From Ignisphaera sp. (lineage in GTDB: Archaea > Thermoproteota > Thermoprotei_A > Sulfolobales > Ignisphaeraceae), in NCBI GenBank assembly GCA_038831005.1, contig JAWBKZ010000002.1, positions 62,001 to 126,000 on the forward strand: 64,000 nucleotides of DNA, given 5' to 3'. The notes beneath the pieces were generated by a model, which worked only from the letters and a program-made list of their open reading frames with translations, was not told where the DNA came from and ran no database searches. The position numbers and the translations under genes are program-made. Positions 56,110 through 64,000 of the stretch are shown here, piece after piece. How positions within the stretch are numbered: position 1 is the stretch's first letter; each line of letters begins with the position of its first letter.

Positions 56110-56679
56110 TTGAAAAAAGTAGTGGTTTTTGTAACAGGACTTCCAGGTTCTGGTAAAAGTGTTTTTACTGATGTAGCTATATCTAGAGGAATTCCTGTGG
56201 TAGTGCTTGGAGATATTGTTAGAGAAGAAGTTTCTAGAAGAGGTCTTGAACCATCGCTTGAGAATCTGATTAAGATAGCACAAGAACTAAGAGAGAGACT
56301 TGGTCCAGAAGCCATAGCTATGCTATCTGTAGAAAAACTCTTGAAGATACTTGATATGAGTTGTCTAGTTGTTATAGATGGTGTTAGAAGCTTAAAAGAG
56401 GTAGAATACATAAAGATGAAGACAGATGCTGAAACTATTATTGTAGCTATACATGCTTCACCCAAAACTAGGTTCAATAGACTTAAGATGAGGTCTAGAT
56501 CTGATGATCCTAGAGAATGGAGTGAATTTATCAAGAGAGATATGAGGGAGCTTTCGTGGGGTTTAGGTAACGTGATAGCGTTAGCTGATGTGGTTATAGT
56601 TAATGAAGGATCTATAGATGAATTCAGGGTTATGGTTAAAGAATTTCTGGATAAGGTGATTAGAGAGTGGTGTACATAA
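56110..56679 (+). CDS. UPF0200-family P-loop nucleotide kinase
   Basis: A 189-residue P-loop kinase. Walker A is GLPGSGKSVFTD at residues 10-21, LGDIVREEVSRRG is a substrate region, and IDGVRSLKEVEYI is a lid and Walker B-like part. It matches the archaeal UPF0200 family, related to dephospho-CoA and adenylate kinases; its substrate is not established. It begins at a TTG at 56110 and overlaps the UPF0201 gene by 13 bases. That order is also seen in other crenarchaea. Confidence 0.85.
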   Translation: MKKVVVFVTGLPGSGKSVFTDVAISRGIPVVVLGDIVREEVSRRGLEPSLENLIKIAQELRERLGPEAIAMLSVEKLLKILDMSCLVVIDGVRSLKEVEYIKMKTDAETIIVAIHASPKTRFNRLKMRSRSDDPREWSEFIKRDMRELSWGLGNVIALADVVIVNEGSIDEFRVMVKEFLDKVIREWCT

Positions 56680-57107
56680 GGATCGAAACAGAGATAAGAC
56701 CTACAGAAGATGTACACAAGGTTATGAAAGCTGTAGCAAATCTAGTGTATGTAGATAAACCCAAAATCGAGGAACTCGGTAGAGGATACAAGATACTTAT
56801 AATCGAATCAACAGATCTTTCCATACTACAGCCTCTACACGATATGCTGAGAAGACAGAGGATACTGGATACAGCTCGAAGCTATATGTATAGACATAAA
56901 CGTGGCGAGGTAGTAACCATTATGGTGAATAAACAGGTAGCTTATCAAGGACGCATCAGTCTTGTCGAAAAATCGAGCGAGAGTCCTCTTGGAGCTATAA
57001 CGATCACCATATCGAGTACACAGATAGATAAAGTAATAGATTGGTTGGCACCTAAAACAGCTCACGGAAGACCTCTTTGGGAAATAGAGATGCCAAGAGA
57101 TGTCTAG
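56667..57107 (+). CDS. UPF0201-family protein
   Basis: A 146-residue archaeal protein of the UPF0201 family. The strand-rich N-terminus (IRIETEIRPTEDVHKVMKAV) and the C-terminal SESPLGAITITISSTQIDKV are landmarks. The family has an RNA-binding-like fold and is sometimes linked to the exosome; function is not established. It begins at GTG (56667 or 56670), and its stop overlaps the convergent RNase Z gene by 4 bases. Confidence 0.85.
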   Translation: MVYIRIETEIRPTEDVHKVMKAVANLVYVDKPKIEELGRGYKILIIESTDLSILQPLHDMLRRQRILDTARSYMYRHKRGEVVTIMVNKQVAYQGRISLVEKSSESPLGAITITISSTQIDKVIDWLAPKTAHGRPLWEIEMPRDV

Positions 57108-57967
57108 TGTTGATCAAGATCAAGAATATCTAGAGGAATCTTGGCAAGATCTTCAGCAATGTGTATCTCTCCAGAGAATACCCTACGAGCTCGTGAAATA
57201 AAATCGCTGAAATCAGCTTTATCGTATCTAGCACTAAAATGGGTTAACACAAGGACATATGCATTAACTTCTGTAGCTAGTAATGATGCTTCGTATACTG
57301 TTGCATGACCACTTTCATATGCTCTAGAGGAATCTTTTGAATAGTCTAGAAATGTAGCTTCATGTATAATTATCACTGGTTTCAGCTTCCTCAATTCATC
57401 TAAACATAGATCTCTACATACACCATCGCCAGAGTAGAAAATACCTATGTTTCTCTTCTTAAGATTGACCTCTATATAGAATCCATAAGCGTTTTCTAGT
57501 TCTCCATGTCTAACAGGTAGTGGTAGAATATTAACATCACCACTTGGCGTAGATACATATTCCTTCTTCTGGAAGAGTTGTTTCGAATCAATGCAAGATA
57601 TGCTTAGGGTATCTCCATACCTAATACCGAATAGATCTAATGAACTGTTTAGATATTTACATAAATCTTGTGGAGATACTATTGTTAAAACAAATTTCTC
57701 GTAAAATTTTTGCGACTCTAGTTTCATCTTTAGACTCTCTATGAATGGTAGAAGACCGTGTACATGATCTCCATGTGAATGGGATATCGCAATAAGCTTG
57801 ACGTGTCTATGATCTATACCAGCTTCATTTATCCTTATCTGCATACCTTCACCTGAATCAACTACTATACAGTCTTTAGATCCACATATAGCTACACCTT
57901 GCGTAAATCTATTCTTTTGAGGAATAGAAGCTGATGTTCCTAGAAATATGATGCAGTTCTTAGTCAA
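57104..57967 (-). CDS. rnz: RNase Z (tRNA 3'-end endonuclease)
   Basis: A 287-residue metallo-beta-lactamase-fold nuclease that removes the 3' trailer from pre-tRNA. The zinc motif is SHSHGDHVHGL (about 63), with GELENAYGF and YSGDGVCR later, and LTHFSARYD near the C-terminus. Its start overlaps the Trm-G10 gene by 4 bases. Having a tRNA maturation nuclease and a tRNA methyltransferase in one operon is functionally consistent. Confidence 0.92.
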   Translation of the reverse strand: MTKNCIIFLGTSASIPQKNRFTQGVAICGSKDCIVVDSGEGMQIRINEAGIDHRHVKLIAISHSHGDHVHGLLPFIESLKMKLESQKFYEKFVLTIVSPQDLCKYLNSSLDLFGIRYGDTLSISCIDSKQLFQKKEYVSTPSGDVNILPLPVRHGELENAYGFYIEVNLKKRNIGIFYSGDGVCRDLCLDELRKLKPVIIIHEATFLDYSKDSSRAYESGHATVYEASLLATEVNAYVLVLTHFSARYDKADFSDFISRARRVFSGEIHIAEDLAKIPLDILDLDQH

Positions 57968-58998
57968 ATCTTCTTCACCACATATATAGCTCTAGTTAGT
58001 GATCCGTGAACCATATCTAGATGTTTCTCAATTATCTTGAATCCAGATTCAGATAGAGCGTTCTCTATCGATCTACCTATATGTATAGGTGTAGCGAAAA
58101 CCATATACCTTCCGTTTCTAAGTACATTTGATGCCTCATCTATAAATGATATCAGTAAATCTGTAAGTGATTTTGCTCCTCGTGGAGCACTCTGGATATT
58201 GTATGGAGGATCTGTAGCAATTCCATCAACTCTAAGATTGGCTATAGCCTCGAGAGCAGCATCCATTTGAATCACATCAACTGATTCACAACATCCGTAC
58301 CTAGCTATATTTACTTGTGCTCCTCTAACCATATGTTCATCTATATCACTACATATAGCCTCTAGACCCATTAAACAAGCTTCTATAGCAAAACCACCTA
58401 CACCACAGAAAGGATCTAGAACAGTTTCTCTACGCAGTATGCTGACTCTAGATAAATTCACAAATGTCTTCGCAAGTAAGGGCTTCATTGTTCCTGGTCT
58501 ATAGCATGGGCGATGCTGCGGCTCTCTATCTATATACATCTTCTGTCTCCTTCTATATATCAGCCAGTAGATGAAAGCTACATTAGCTACTAGCGATAGT
58601 TTTAATACTCTAAAACCTTCATCGATTTTTCTACGTGTACATATATTCTTAGGAGGTACAATCTTTATCAATTCTTCAGCAATATTTTTACCAAATCCTC
58701 TAACAGAATCTATAGCTATACATATCTCATCTCTATCTATGGAGTCCTTCATTAACTTAATCAATAGATCCTTATCATCGTACTCCACAATATCTACGAG
58801 TTTGCCTAGCTCTATAATTAGAGCAGCTCTCTTGAGAAGAACATCGATACCTATAGTGCTAGATCTAAAGAGTACGAATTCATCTAGTTTGAACTCTACT
58901 TTGTGTTCTATACCTTCGGCAATCATTATCGAGTTAAACTCTGAGTAAGCAAGAGAAAAGTTTTCATGTGAAAGTCTAGCGATATACACTCTAGCCAC
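57964..58998 (-). CDS. tRNA (G10-N2) dimethyltransferase Trm-G10
   Basis: A 344-residue enzyme with an N-terminal THUMP domain (about 50-160) and a class I SAM domain. Landmarks are YRPGTMKPLLAKTFVNLSR, VLDPFCGVGGFAIEA (about 205) and the catalytic motif GIATDPPYNIQSAPRG (about 265). This is the archaeal Trm-G10/Trm11 signature for N2-methylation of G10 in tRNA. The start overlaps the PRPP synthetase gene by 8 bases. Confidence 0.9.
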   Translation of the reverse strand: MARVYIARLSHENFSLAYSEFNSIMIAEGIEHKVEFKLDEFVLFRSSTIGIDVLLKRAALIIELGKLVDIVEYDDKDLLIKLMKDSIDRDEICIAIDSVRGFGKNIAEELIKIVPPKNICTRRKIDEGFRVLKLSLVANVAFIYWLIYRRRQKMYIDREPQHRPCYRPGTMKPLLAKTFVNLSRVSILRRETVLDPFCGVGGFAIEACLMGLEAICSDIDEHMVRGAQVNIARYGCCESVDVIQMDAALEAIANLRVDGIATDPPYNIQSAPRGAKSLTDLLISFIDEASNVLRNGRYMVFATPIHIGRSIENALSESGFKIIEKHLDMVHGSLTRAIYVVKKI

Positions 58999-59875
58999 TT
59001 TTTAATGCTCTACATATTATGGGTGTAATATCTATTACCTTAATCCAGCTTGGTAGATCGATGGATAACTCAATTGTGTTAGCTATAACCAAGCTCTTTA
59101 AACCAGCTTTAGAAAGTATATCTATTGTTTCTCTTGATATAAACGCATGTGATACAACAGCATAGACATTACTAGCGCCAGCTCTATATAGAGCTTCGGT
59201 AGCTTTCGCTAAAGTCTTACCTGTACTGATAATATCATCAACTATTGCTATATCTCTACCAGCAACATCTAGAGTTTTGGTGTCTATGGTTATCTCACCT
59301 GTTATTCTATCTCTATACTTATCTAAATAATCATATTCAACACCTAGTTGTTTAGCTACATCTAGAGCTCTGTGAAAAGCACCTTTATCTGGTGCTAAAA
59401 CCATGTCTATCTCCATATTGGATCTAGAGATCATGTAGCTATGCGGAAGTAAATCGATATGTGTATACCCCATATCATTGAAAGGTCTAGACGAATGTAC
59501 ATCAACAGTAACTATTCTTGTAACTCCAAAAATTTTCAATGCATTATAGAGAGCCTTAGTGCTTATAGGTTCTCCAAAAAGGAATCTCTTATCCTGTCTA
59601 GTATACGCTGCATAAGGTAGTACAACAGTATCAACACGTACATTTAGACCTTGAAGAGCTTCTAACGCAAGATATAGCTCTACTATCTTCCTATCTTGTT
59701 CAGGATAAAGAGATTGAGTAACTACAACACTATTGCTAGCACCCCTAAGTTCAATCCTTAAATACTGTTCACCATCAGGAAAAAGCTTTCTCTGAGGTAC
59801 ATAGACAGCGTATCCACACTCACTTTCAAGACTCTTAATCATAGACTTAGGTACGCCACTTAGACACACAATCAA
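58991..59875 (-). CDS. prs: Ribose-phosphate pyrophosphokinase
   Basis: A 294-residue PRPP synthetase that makes the sugar donor for purine, pyrimidine and histidine synthesis. Landmarks are RKLFPDGEQYLRI, the flexible-loop-forming PYAAYTRQDKRF, VDVHSSRPFN and the PRPP loop VDDIISTGKTLAKA (about 215). Its 3' end overlaps the tRNA methyltransferase gene by 8 bases, so all three (prs, Trm-G10, rnz) form one operon. Confidence 0.95.
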   Translation of the reverse strand: MIVCLSGVPKSMIKSLESECGYAVYVPQRKLFPDGEQYLRIELRGASNSVVVTQSLYPEQDRKIVELYLALEALQGLNVRVDTVVLPYAAYTRQDKRFLFGEPISTKALYNALKIFGVTRIVTVDVHSSRPFNDMGYTHIDLLPHSYMISRSNMEIDMVLAPDKGAFHRALDVAKQLGVEYDYLDKYRDRITGEITIDTKTLDVAGRDIAIVDDIISTGKTLAKATEALYRAGASNVYAVVSHAFISRETIDILSKAGLKSLVIANTIELSIDLPSWIKVIDITPIICRALKSG

Positions 59876-59990
59876 TATGTTCTCACCTTGAACTCAACTA
59901 GTTTTATTCTTCAAACTCTAAAAACCTTTATATCTACCAATATATGTGCAGTAGAATAGATGATTATTGTTTAGAAAGGGACTTCACTAG

Positions 59991-60854
59991 ATGGCTAAAG
60001 AAACTGTGCCTATATCTGTTGTCCAGTTAATGAATATCGAAAACATACCTCTTTCGCTGTGTTGTGTATCTGGATTAGCTCTAGTAGTAAACTTTATTCA
60101 ATGTCCTGTAGACTGTAGCAAATGTTTATGGGAATCCAATATCACTATCCGTAGCGCTAAAACTATAGAGATCGATTATGACTCAATTAACCAGATAGTT
60201 AGAAGATACTATCCAGACATAGTCTTTCTTCATGGAGGAGAGCCCTGGAGATATAGATACACCTCAGAGTTTCTATCATCATTAAACAAACTAGATATAC
60301 TAAAGGGTATTAAGATGAACAGCATCTTCATATATCATCAGCATATACAGGACATACTTAAAGTGATAGAACTATCTGATGTAGTCTTAATTGAGGTAAT
60401 TAGCAACAATATTGATGCTGAAAACATCGTAGGTTTAGTAGAGAAGATCTATAGAGATAAACATGTAGAGTTTGTCGTAATTTATGATCTGTGCCAATAC
60501 AAATATTTAGAAGCTGTAATAAACGTACTGAAAGAACATGGGATATCTGTGCCTATCAATATATCGTTGATCGATATCGATAAGGCTAGAGAGGTGTATA
60601 GATCTATAGAGTTGTTGAGGAAAAAGTACCCTCTTGTACAAACAATTAATGCTACAGTTTCAGAATATTCATCGGTCTTGTGCACAAAATGCCGCTTACC
60701 TATAGTCGTTAGAGAAGGAGCTAAGGTAATAGAGATAGAGCTTGATAACGAGTGTAGATGTAAATACTGTGGATATAGGGTTATAAATGTTTCAAAAAAT
60801 ATTTGTAGAGCAAGAAAAATGTATAGGTTACCAATAAGGATTCCACTGATGTAG
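59991..60854 (+). CDS. Divergent radical-SAM-like protein with zinc-ribbon tail
   Basis: A 287-residue protein. CPVDCSKC (about residues 38-45) matches the radical SAM CxxxCxxC motif, and FLHGGEPWRY about 40 residues later matches the GGEP SAM-binding motif. A Rossmann-like TIM-barrel continuation is plausible to about 215. The end holds CTKC and CRCKYCGY, a zinc-ribbon. The nearest recognisable relatives are pyruvate-formate-lyase-activating enzyme types. The substrate is unknown. It is 18 bases from the GPN GTPase gene. Confidence 0.65.
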   Translation: MAKETVPISVVQLMNIENIPLSLCCVSGLALVVNFIQCPVDCSKCLWESNITIRSAKTIEIDYDSINQIVRRYYPDIVFLHGGEPWRYRYTSEFLSSLNKLDILKGIKMNSIFIYHQHIQDILKVIELSDVVLIEVISNNIDAENIVGLVEKIYRDKHVEFVVIYDLCQYKYLEAVINVLKEHGISVPINISLIDIDKAREVYRSIELLRKKYPLVQTINATVSEYSSVLCTKCRLPIVVREGAKVIEIELDNECRCKYCGYRVINVSKNICRARKMYRLPIRIPLM

Positions 60855-60872
60855 CACGAGGTATACAGTATA

Positions 60873-61661
60873 ATGTACTTTGTATATGTGATGGGGCCTG
60901 CAGGCTCTGGAAAAAGTTATCTAACTCAAGCTCTTTATAACTGGCTACAGGATCATGGACTAGACACTGTAACGGTAAATCTAGATCCAGCAGTATCCTG
61001 GCTACCATATGAGCCTGATGTGGATATTCGTGACTATATAACTGTTGAAGAAGTTATGAAAAGATACAATCTAGGACCTAATGGAGGTCTTGTGGCTACA
61101 ATAGATCTATCGATAGAGTTTATAGATAGGATTGTTGACGAGATTGAGGGTCTAAAGCCTAACTACGTTATTATTGATACTCCAGGCCAGATGGAGGTTT
61201 TTGCATTCAGATCCTCTGGCCCAACCATAATATCTGCACTTACTGAAGGTAATAAAGCTGTTGTTCTATTTCTTATAGAATCGCTACAAGCAGTAAAACC
61301 ATCGATATTTCTATCAATTCTTATACTATCTCTAGCAGCATTATTCTCTCACAAATTACCTCAACTCTTGGTTGTAACAAAATCAGATCTAGTTTCTGAG
61401 GAACTTCTCAAAAAAGTTAAGCAATGGATTGAGGAGCCGGCATTGATTGGTAGGAATATTATGAAGAATGACTCTGTTTACCTTCAACTATATGGTGATG
61501 CTATAGACATAATCGAGAATGTTGTGAATAGATTCATACAAGACATTGTGTATACCTCTGCTGTTACTGGCGAAGGTATGGATGAACTTTATGGAGCCAT
61601 ACAAAGAGTTGTTGCAGGTGGTGAAGATTTTTATACTGAGGAGTATAGTCAAGTTCTTTAG
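60873..61661 (+). CDS. GPN-loop GTPase
   Basis: A 262-residue GTPase of the GPN family, whose eukaryotic members assemble RNA polymerase II. Walker A is GPAGSGKSYL (about 8), followed by TVNLDPAV. The GPN motif is NLGPNGGLV (about 66), DTPGQMEVF is the Switch 2 region, and VTKSDLV is the G4 motif. The family forms dimers. The archaeal function is not settled. The gene precedes a coiled-coil protein gene by 15 bases. Confidence 0.92.
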   Translation: MYFVYVMGPAGSGKSYLTQALYNWLQDHGLDTVTVNLDPAVSWLPYEPDVDIRDYITVEEVMKRYNLGPNGGLVATIDLSIEFIDRIVDEIEGLKPNYVIIDTPGQMEVFAFRSSGPTIISALTEGNKAVVLFLIESLQAVKPSIFLSILILSLAALFSHKLPQLLVVTKSDLVSEELLKKVKQWIEEPALIGRNIMKNDSVYLQLYGDAIDIIENVVNRFIQDIVYTSAVTGEGMDELYGAIQRVVAGGEDFYTEEYSQVL

Positions 61662-61676
61662 ATAGGTGCATACCTT

Positions 61677-62594
61677 TTGAGTACTGATTTAGATACTGTA
61701 GAAAAAGAGTTGCAGATAAAGGTGGCTTCTGTTCGTGAAGAGCTCCAGAAACTCTTGATCGATAGAGATTCTATAAGAAGAGAATTGGATAAAATCAGAG
61801 AAGAACTAAATAACAGGAGAGATAGATTAAAGAAACTCAAGGAAGAGTTATTGAATGTCAGAGCTGAGCTAAACCATATGTACAACGAGCTCAATAATAC
61901 AAAGAACTACTTAAAAGAGCTTAGAGAGAGATTTAGAGTAAATATTGCTCAGCTAAAGTCACTTTCAACAGAGATCAAGAAATTTACCTCTACCACTTAC
62001 GGCATGAGTATCGATGAGATAAGAGAGGAGATAGAGAAACTTGAATGGATTCTTGTAACAACACCGAACCTAGATCTTGAAGAAGAAAAGAAGATAGTAG
62101 ATAAGATATCCCAACTTGAAAAGAGGTTGAGAGATGCATTAATGTACCAGAGAAATATGTCAAACGTGTATTCACGATATGAAGAACTTAGCGATATTCT
62201 AGACAATATAAGGAAAGAGCTTAAAACTAAATCAGAAGAAGCAAACATAATCAGAGAAAGAATAGCTCAGCTCAAAGAATTAAGGAACAAGCTCAAACAA
62301 GACATAACAACTCTTGTAAATGATATAGTTGAATTAAAGAAAAAGAGAGAAGAACTGCGAAACAAAATAATGGATATAAAAAAGGCTATAAACATTAAAT
62401 CTGAAGAATATAGGAACTTGATTAAGGAACTAAACAGATTGAAAGAACTTAGAGAACAAAGCAAAAAAGACATTGTAATGAGCCGTAAGAGAGAGGAAAT
62501 AAAGAACAAAATTGAGCGTGGAGAAAGAATTACGCTATATGAGCTCTATATAGCTTTTAGTGAAGGAGAAGAAAAGAAGACTAAAAGTAGATAA
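61677..62594 (+). CDS. Coiled-coil protein (COG1340-like)
   Basis: A 305-residue protein that is almost entirely coiled coil, with heptads of Leu/Ile among Glu, Lys and Arg from about residue 5 to 270. A break lies near 105-125 (TSTTYGMSIDEIREEIEK). The end is GERITLYELYIAFSEGEEKK. This matches the archaeal COG1340 family of long coiled-coil proteins of unknown role. It starts at TTG 61677. Confidence 0.75.
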   Translation: MSTDLDTVEKELQIKVASVREELQKLLIDRDSIRRELDKIREELNNRRDRLKKLKEELLNVRAELNHMYNELNNTKNYLKELRERFRVNIAQLKSLSTEIKKFTSTTYGMSIDEIREEIEKLEWILVTTPNLDLEEEKKIVDKISQLEKRLRDALMYQRNMSNVYSRYEELSDILDNIRKELKTKSEEANIIRERIAQLKELRNKLKQDITTLVNDIVELKKKREELRNKIMDIKKAINIKSEEYRNLIKELNRLKELREQSKKDIVMSRKREEIKNKIERGERITLYELYIAFSEGEEKKTKSR

Positions 62595-62644
62595 CTAGTG
62601 AAAAACCGTTAAGGAACTCGCAAGACACTTTATTCTCAATTAAG

Positions 62645-63529
62645 CTATACGTATACTGTTATAACGATTTTATCCATTATATCTCTATACCTATTCCTTA
62701 TAGTCACTTCTGTTACATTAGCAGCTTTAGCTACCTCTTTCTGTGTTTTCTTTTCATCTAAGACTATGGATGATATATATACTGTTGCTGCAGCTATTCC
62801 CGCTGGATCCTTTCCCTCAGTAAGTCCATAGTTCTTTAGCATTTCTATAATTTTAGAGGATAGTATGTGCACTTTTTGGCTGAGCTTTAGGTTCGAAATT
62901 ACAGATGGTACAAATATTCTAGGATCAGAATACGATTTGAAGCCGTTCACTTCTGTTTTCATGTAGACTTCTGATAGAAGTTTCCAGTACTTATCTTCAT
63001 CAATATCAAATTCTTGTAGAAGCTGTTTAGCTCTTAGAGGTAACCGATGCTTTCTTGATGCTATTACTAAAGATATAACTGCTAGAGTCTTTATATCATC
63101 TCTTTTTGGTTGAATTGAGTAGAATATCTTCTTGAGTATAATTGCTGCAGTTTCTTTAACTTGCTCAGGTATTTCTAGAAGTGCACATATATGGTTTAAA
63201 TTTGTCAGTGCTTCAACTATTTTTCTTTCATTTCTATTAACGCGGATCTTTTTGTTAAGATATCTAAGTCTTAACATTTGTGCAGTCTTTCTATAGTTAT
63301 ATATGGTGTTGCTTATTTCTTTGGTATCGATATCTGTTGTTAAACCTACATCATGAACTGCTTGAGATATAAGGCCTGTATGGGCTCTTCTTCTCCATTC
63401 ATCATGTGTAAAAGCACGCCATTCAGGTGATTGATCTATGCTATCTTCATCTATAATTTCTCCAGTATCTTCACATATTAATGCGCCTCTCTCATAATCT
63501 CTAATGACGTTATCGCATAACTGGATCAT
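62645..63529 (-). CDS. tfb: Transcription initiation factor B (TFB)
   Basis: A 294-residue TFIIB homologue. The N-terminal zinc-ribbon region is short (LCDNVIRDYERGALICEDTG). The B-finger region SPEWRAFTHDEWRRRAHTG is conserved. Two cyclin repeats follow, ending in the HTH that contacts the BRE (KTQKEVAKAANVTEVTIRNR). Ribbon cysteines are fewer than in euryarchaeal TFB; my recollection of Sulfolobus TFB shows the same ICxxTGE feature. The start overlaps gar1 by 4 bases. Confidence 0.93.
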   Translation of the reverse strand: MIQLCDNVIRDYERGALICEDTGEIIDEDSIDQSPEWRAFTHDEWRRRAHTGLISQAVHDVGLTTDIDTKEISNTIYNYRKTAQMLRLRYLNKKIRVNRNERKIVEALTNLNHICALLEIPEQVKETAAIILKKIFYSIQPKRDDIKTLAVISLVIASRKHRLPLRAKQLLQEFDIDEDKYWKLLSEVYMKTEVNGFKSYSDPRIFVPSVISNLKLSQKVHILSSKIIEMLKNYGLTEGKDPAGIAAATVYISSIVLDEKKTQKEVAKAANVTEVTIRNRYRDIMDKIVITVYV

Positions 63530-63813
63530 TTCCTCTTACCCTTAGTTGTGTGATGTTTCTGTTGTCTAGATCTATAGAATAGAATTGTGGAGGTTTTGAT
63601 GGATGAGAGTATCGCGTAACTTCGTGGTTTAATCACAGCATAGGCTCTATTTACAGGCCCTATTATGTCCATGATCTTACCTACATGATTACCACTTGCA
63701 TCTGTGACGATACTTCCTATATCTGGAATATCTCTACCGGCTTCAAGTTTAACCAAGATCAATTTGGATTTAGTTATTATTTCAACTGGACCTAATGAAT
63801 CAAAGGTTCTCAA
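63526..63813 (-). CDS. gar1: H/ACA RNP protein Gar1
   Basis: A 95-residue Gar1, a subunit of the H/ACA pseudouridylation complex that helps release substrate RNA. The beta-barrel is visible as KLILVKLEAGRDIPDIGSIV, then GNHVGKIMDIIGPVNRAYAV, and the basic tail is SRQQKHHTTKGKRK. It starts at TTG 63813 and overlaps tfb by 4 bases; the gar1-tfb pair is conserved in archaea. Confidence 0.88.
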   Translation of the reverse strand: MRTFDSLGPVEIITKSKLILVKLEAGRDIPDIGSIVTDASGNHVGKIMDIIGPVNRAYAVIKPRSYAILSSIKTSTILFYRSRQQKHHTTKGKRK

Positions 63814-64000
63814 AGTAACACCTTATAAGACATTTAGAGTTGTTGCAGATTTAAGGTGTAAATACAGATCATATACTGTATCACTCATGAAAATTTTGGA
63901 ATTATTGGATATTATTCTGAGAATTACTTAGTCTTGAATGGCTCTATTGTGTTCATGTAAATATTACCTGCAGAGATATAACAAGATATTACCTATAATA

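Noticed and set aside
62645-63529. TFB zinc ribbon with missing cysteines as a sign of decay
   Set aside because: The same ICxxTGE pattern, as I recall it, occurs in functional crenarchaeal TFBs such as Sulfolobus, so it is a lineage feature rather than a defect.
1-64000. CRISPR array
   Set aside because: No run of regularly spaced repeats was seen anywhere in the window; the only direct tandem repeat is the 2 x 16-base palindrome at 45355.

Overview
The window comes from a hyperthermophilic crenarchaeote with an AT-rich genome, most like the Desulfurococcales/Ignisphaera group. The evidence is entirely archaeal information-processing genes (XPB helicase, Orc1/Cdc6, a gar1-tfb pair, RNase Z, a GPN GTPase), archaeal purine synthesis with PurP, a crenarchaeal archaellum cluster, frequent TTG and GTG starts, TATA boxes placed for leaderless or short-leader transcripts, and tRNA genes with encoded CCA. 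The genus is inference.

Layout. 1-5.4 kb: the tail of an upstream gene, an XPB-type helicase, two small unknown proteins and an RNA-ligase-like protein that lacks the nucleophilic lysine. 5.6-9.4 kb: a divergently arranged sugar-type ABC importer (ATPase, permease, anchored binding protein). 9.5-14.8 kb: a PLP-dependent cysteine synthase homologue, an orphan MtrH-like methyltransferase, a nucleotidyltransferase-fold protein, a PPP phosphatase and a branched-chain aminotransferase. 14.9-18.4 kb: a purine operon purP-purB-purP with two unlike purP copies. 18.4-23.1 kb, minus strand: a TldD/TldE peptidase pair, ProC and an HhH-type Fe-S protein.

23.4-31 kb is a plus-strand archaellum operon. 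It holds a small unknown gene, a membrane-anchored wHTH regulator of ArnR type, a two-TM protein, an ArlD/E-like protein, then ArlG, ArlF, ArlH, ArlI and ArlJ. No archaellin gene is present, and the promoter has an unusual nested-symmetry architecture. Next to it (31.4-35.3 kb) lie two translationally coupled, membrane-anchored extracellular proteins.

35.5-42.2 kb is a set of single genes: a dolichol-kinase-like enzyme, RidA, a wHTH pair, an acylphosphatase fold without catalytic residues, an HtrA-like protease, a cupin, a methyltransferase and a COG2112 kinase. 42.2-49.9 kb is an accessory region. It has a decayed HEPN gene, a VapBC pair, a STAND-like archaeal ATPase behind a tandem 16-bp palindrome, a MacB/LolD-type ABC exporter, and an orphan VapB next to a decayed vapC. 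50.3-52.9 kb has tRNA-Arg(GCG) and tRNA-Ala(CGC) flanking a proton-pumping pyrophosphatase.

53-64 kb is dense housekeeping: orc1/cdc6, DUF99, S-adenosylhomocysteine hydrolase, UPF0200 and UPF0201 proteins, RNase Z, the tRNA G10 methyltransferase, PRPP synthetase, a divergent radical-SAM-like protein, GPN GTPase, a coiled-coil protein, TFB and Gar1. PRPP synthetase and the purP/purB operon together supply purine nucleotides. The Trm-G10 enzyme consumes SAM, and the hydrolase removes the resulting S-adenosylhomocysteine. I saw no CRISPR array, rRNA or intact insertion sequence.
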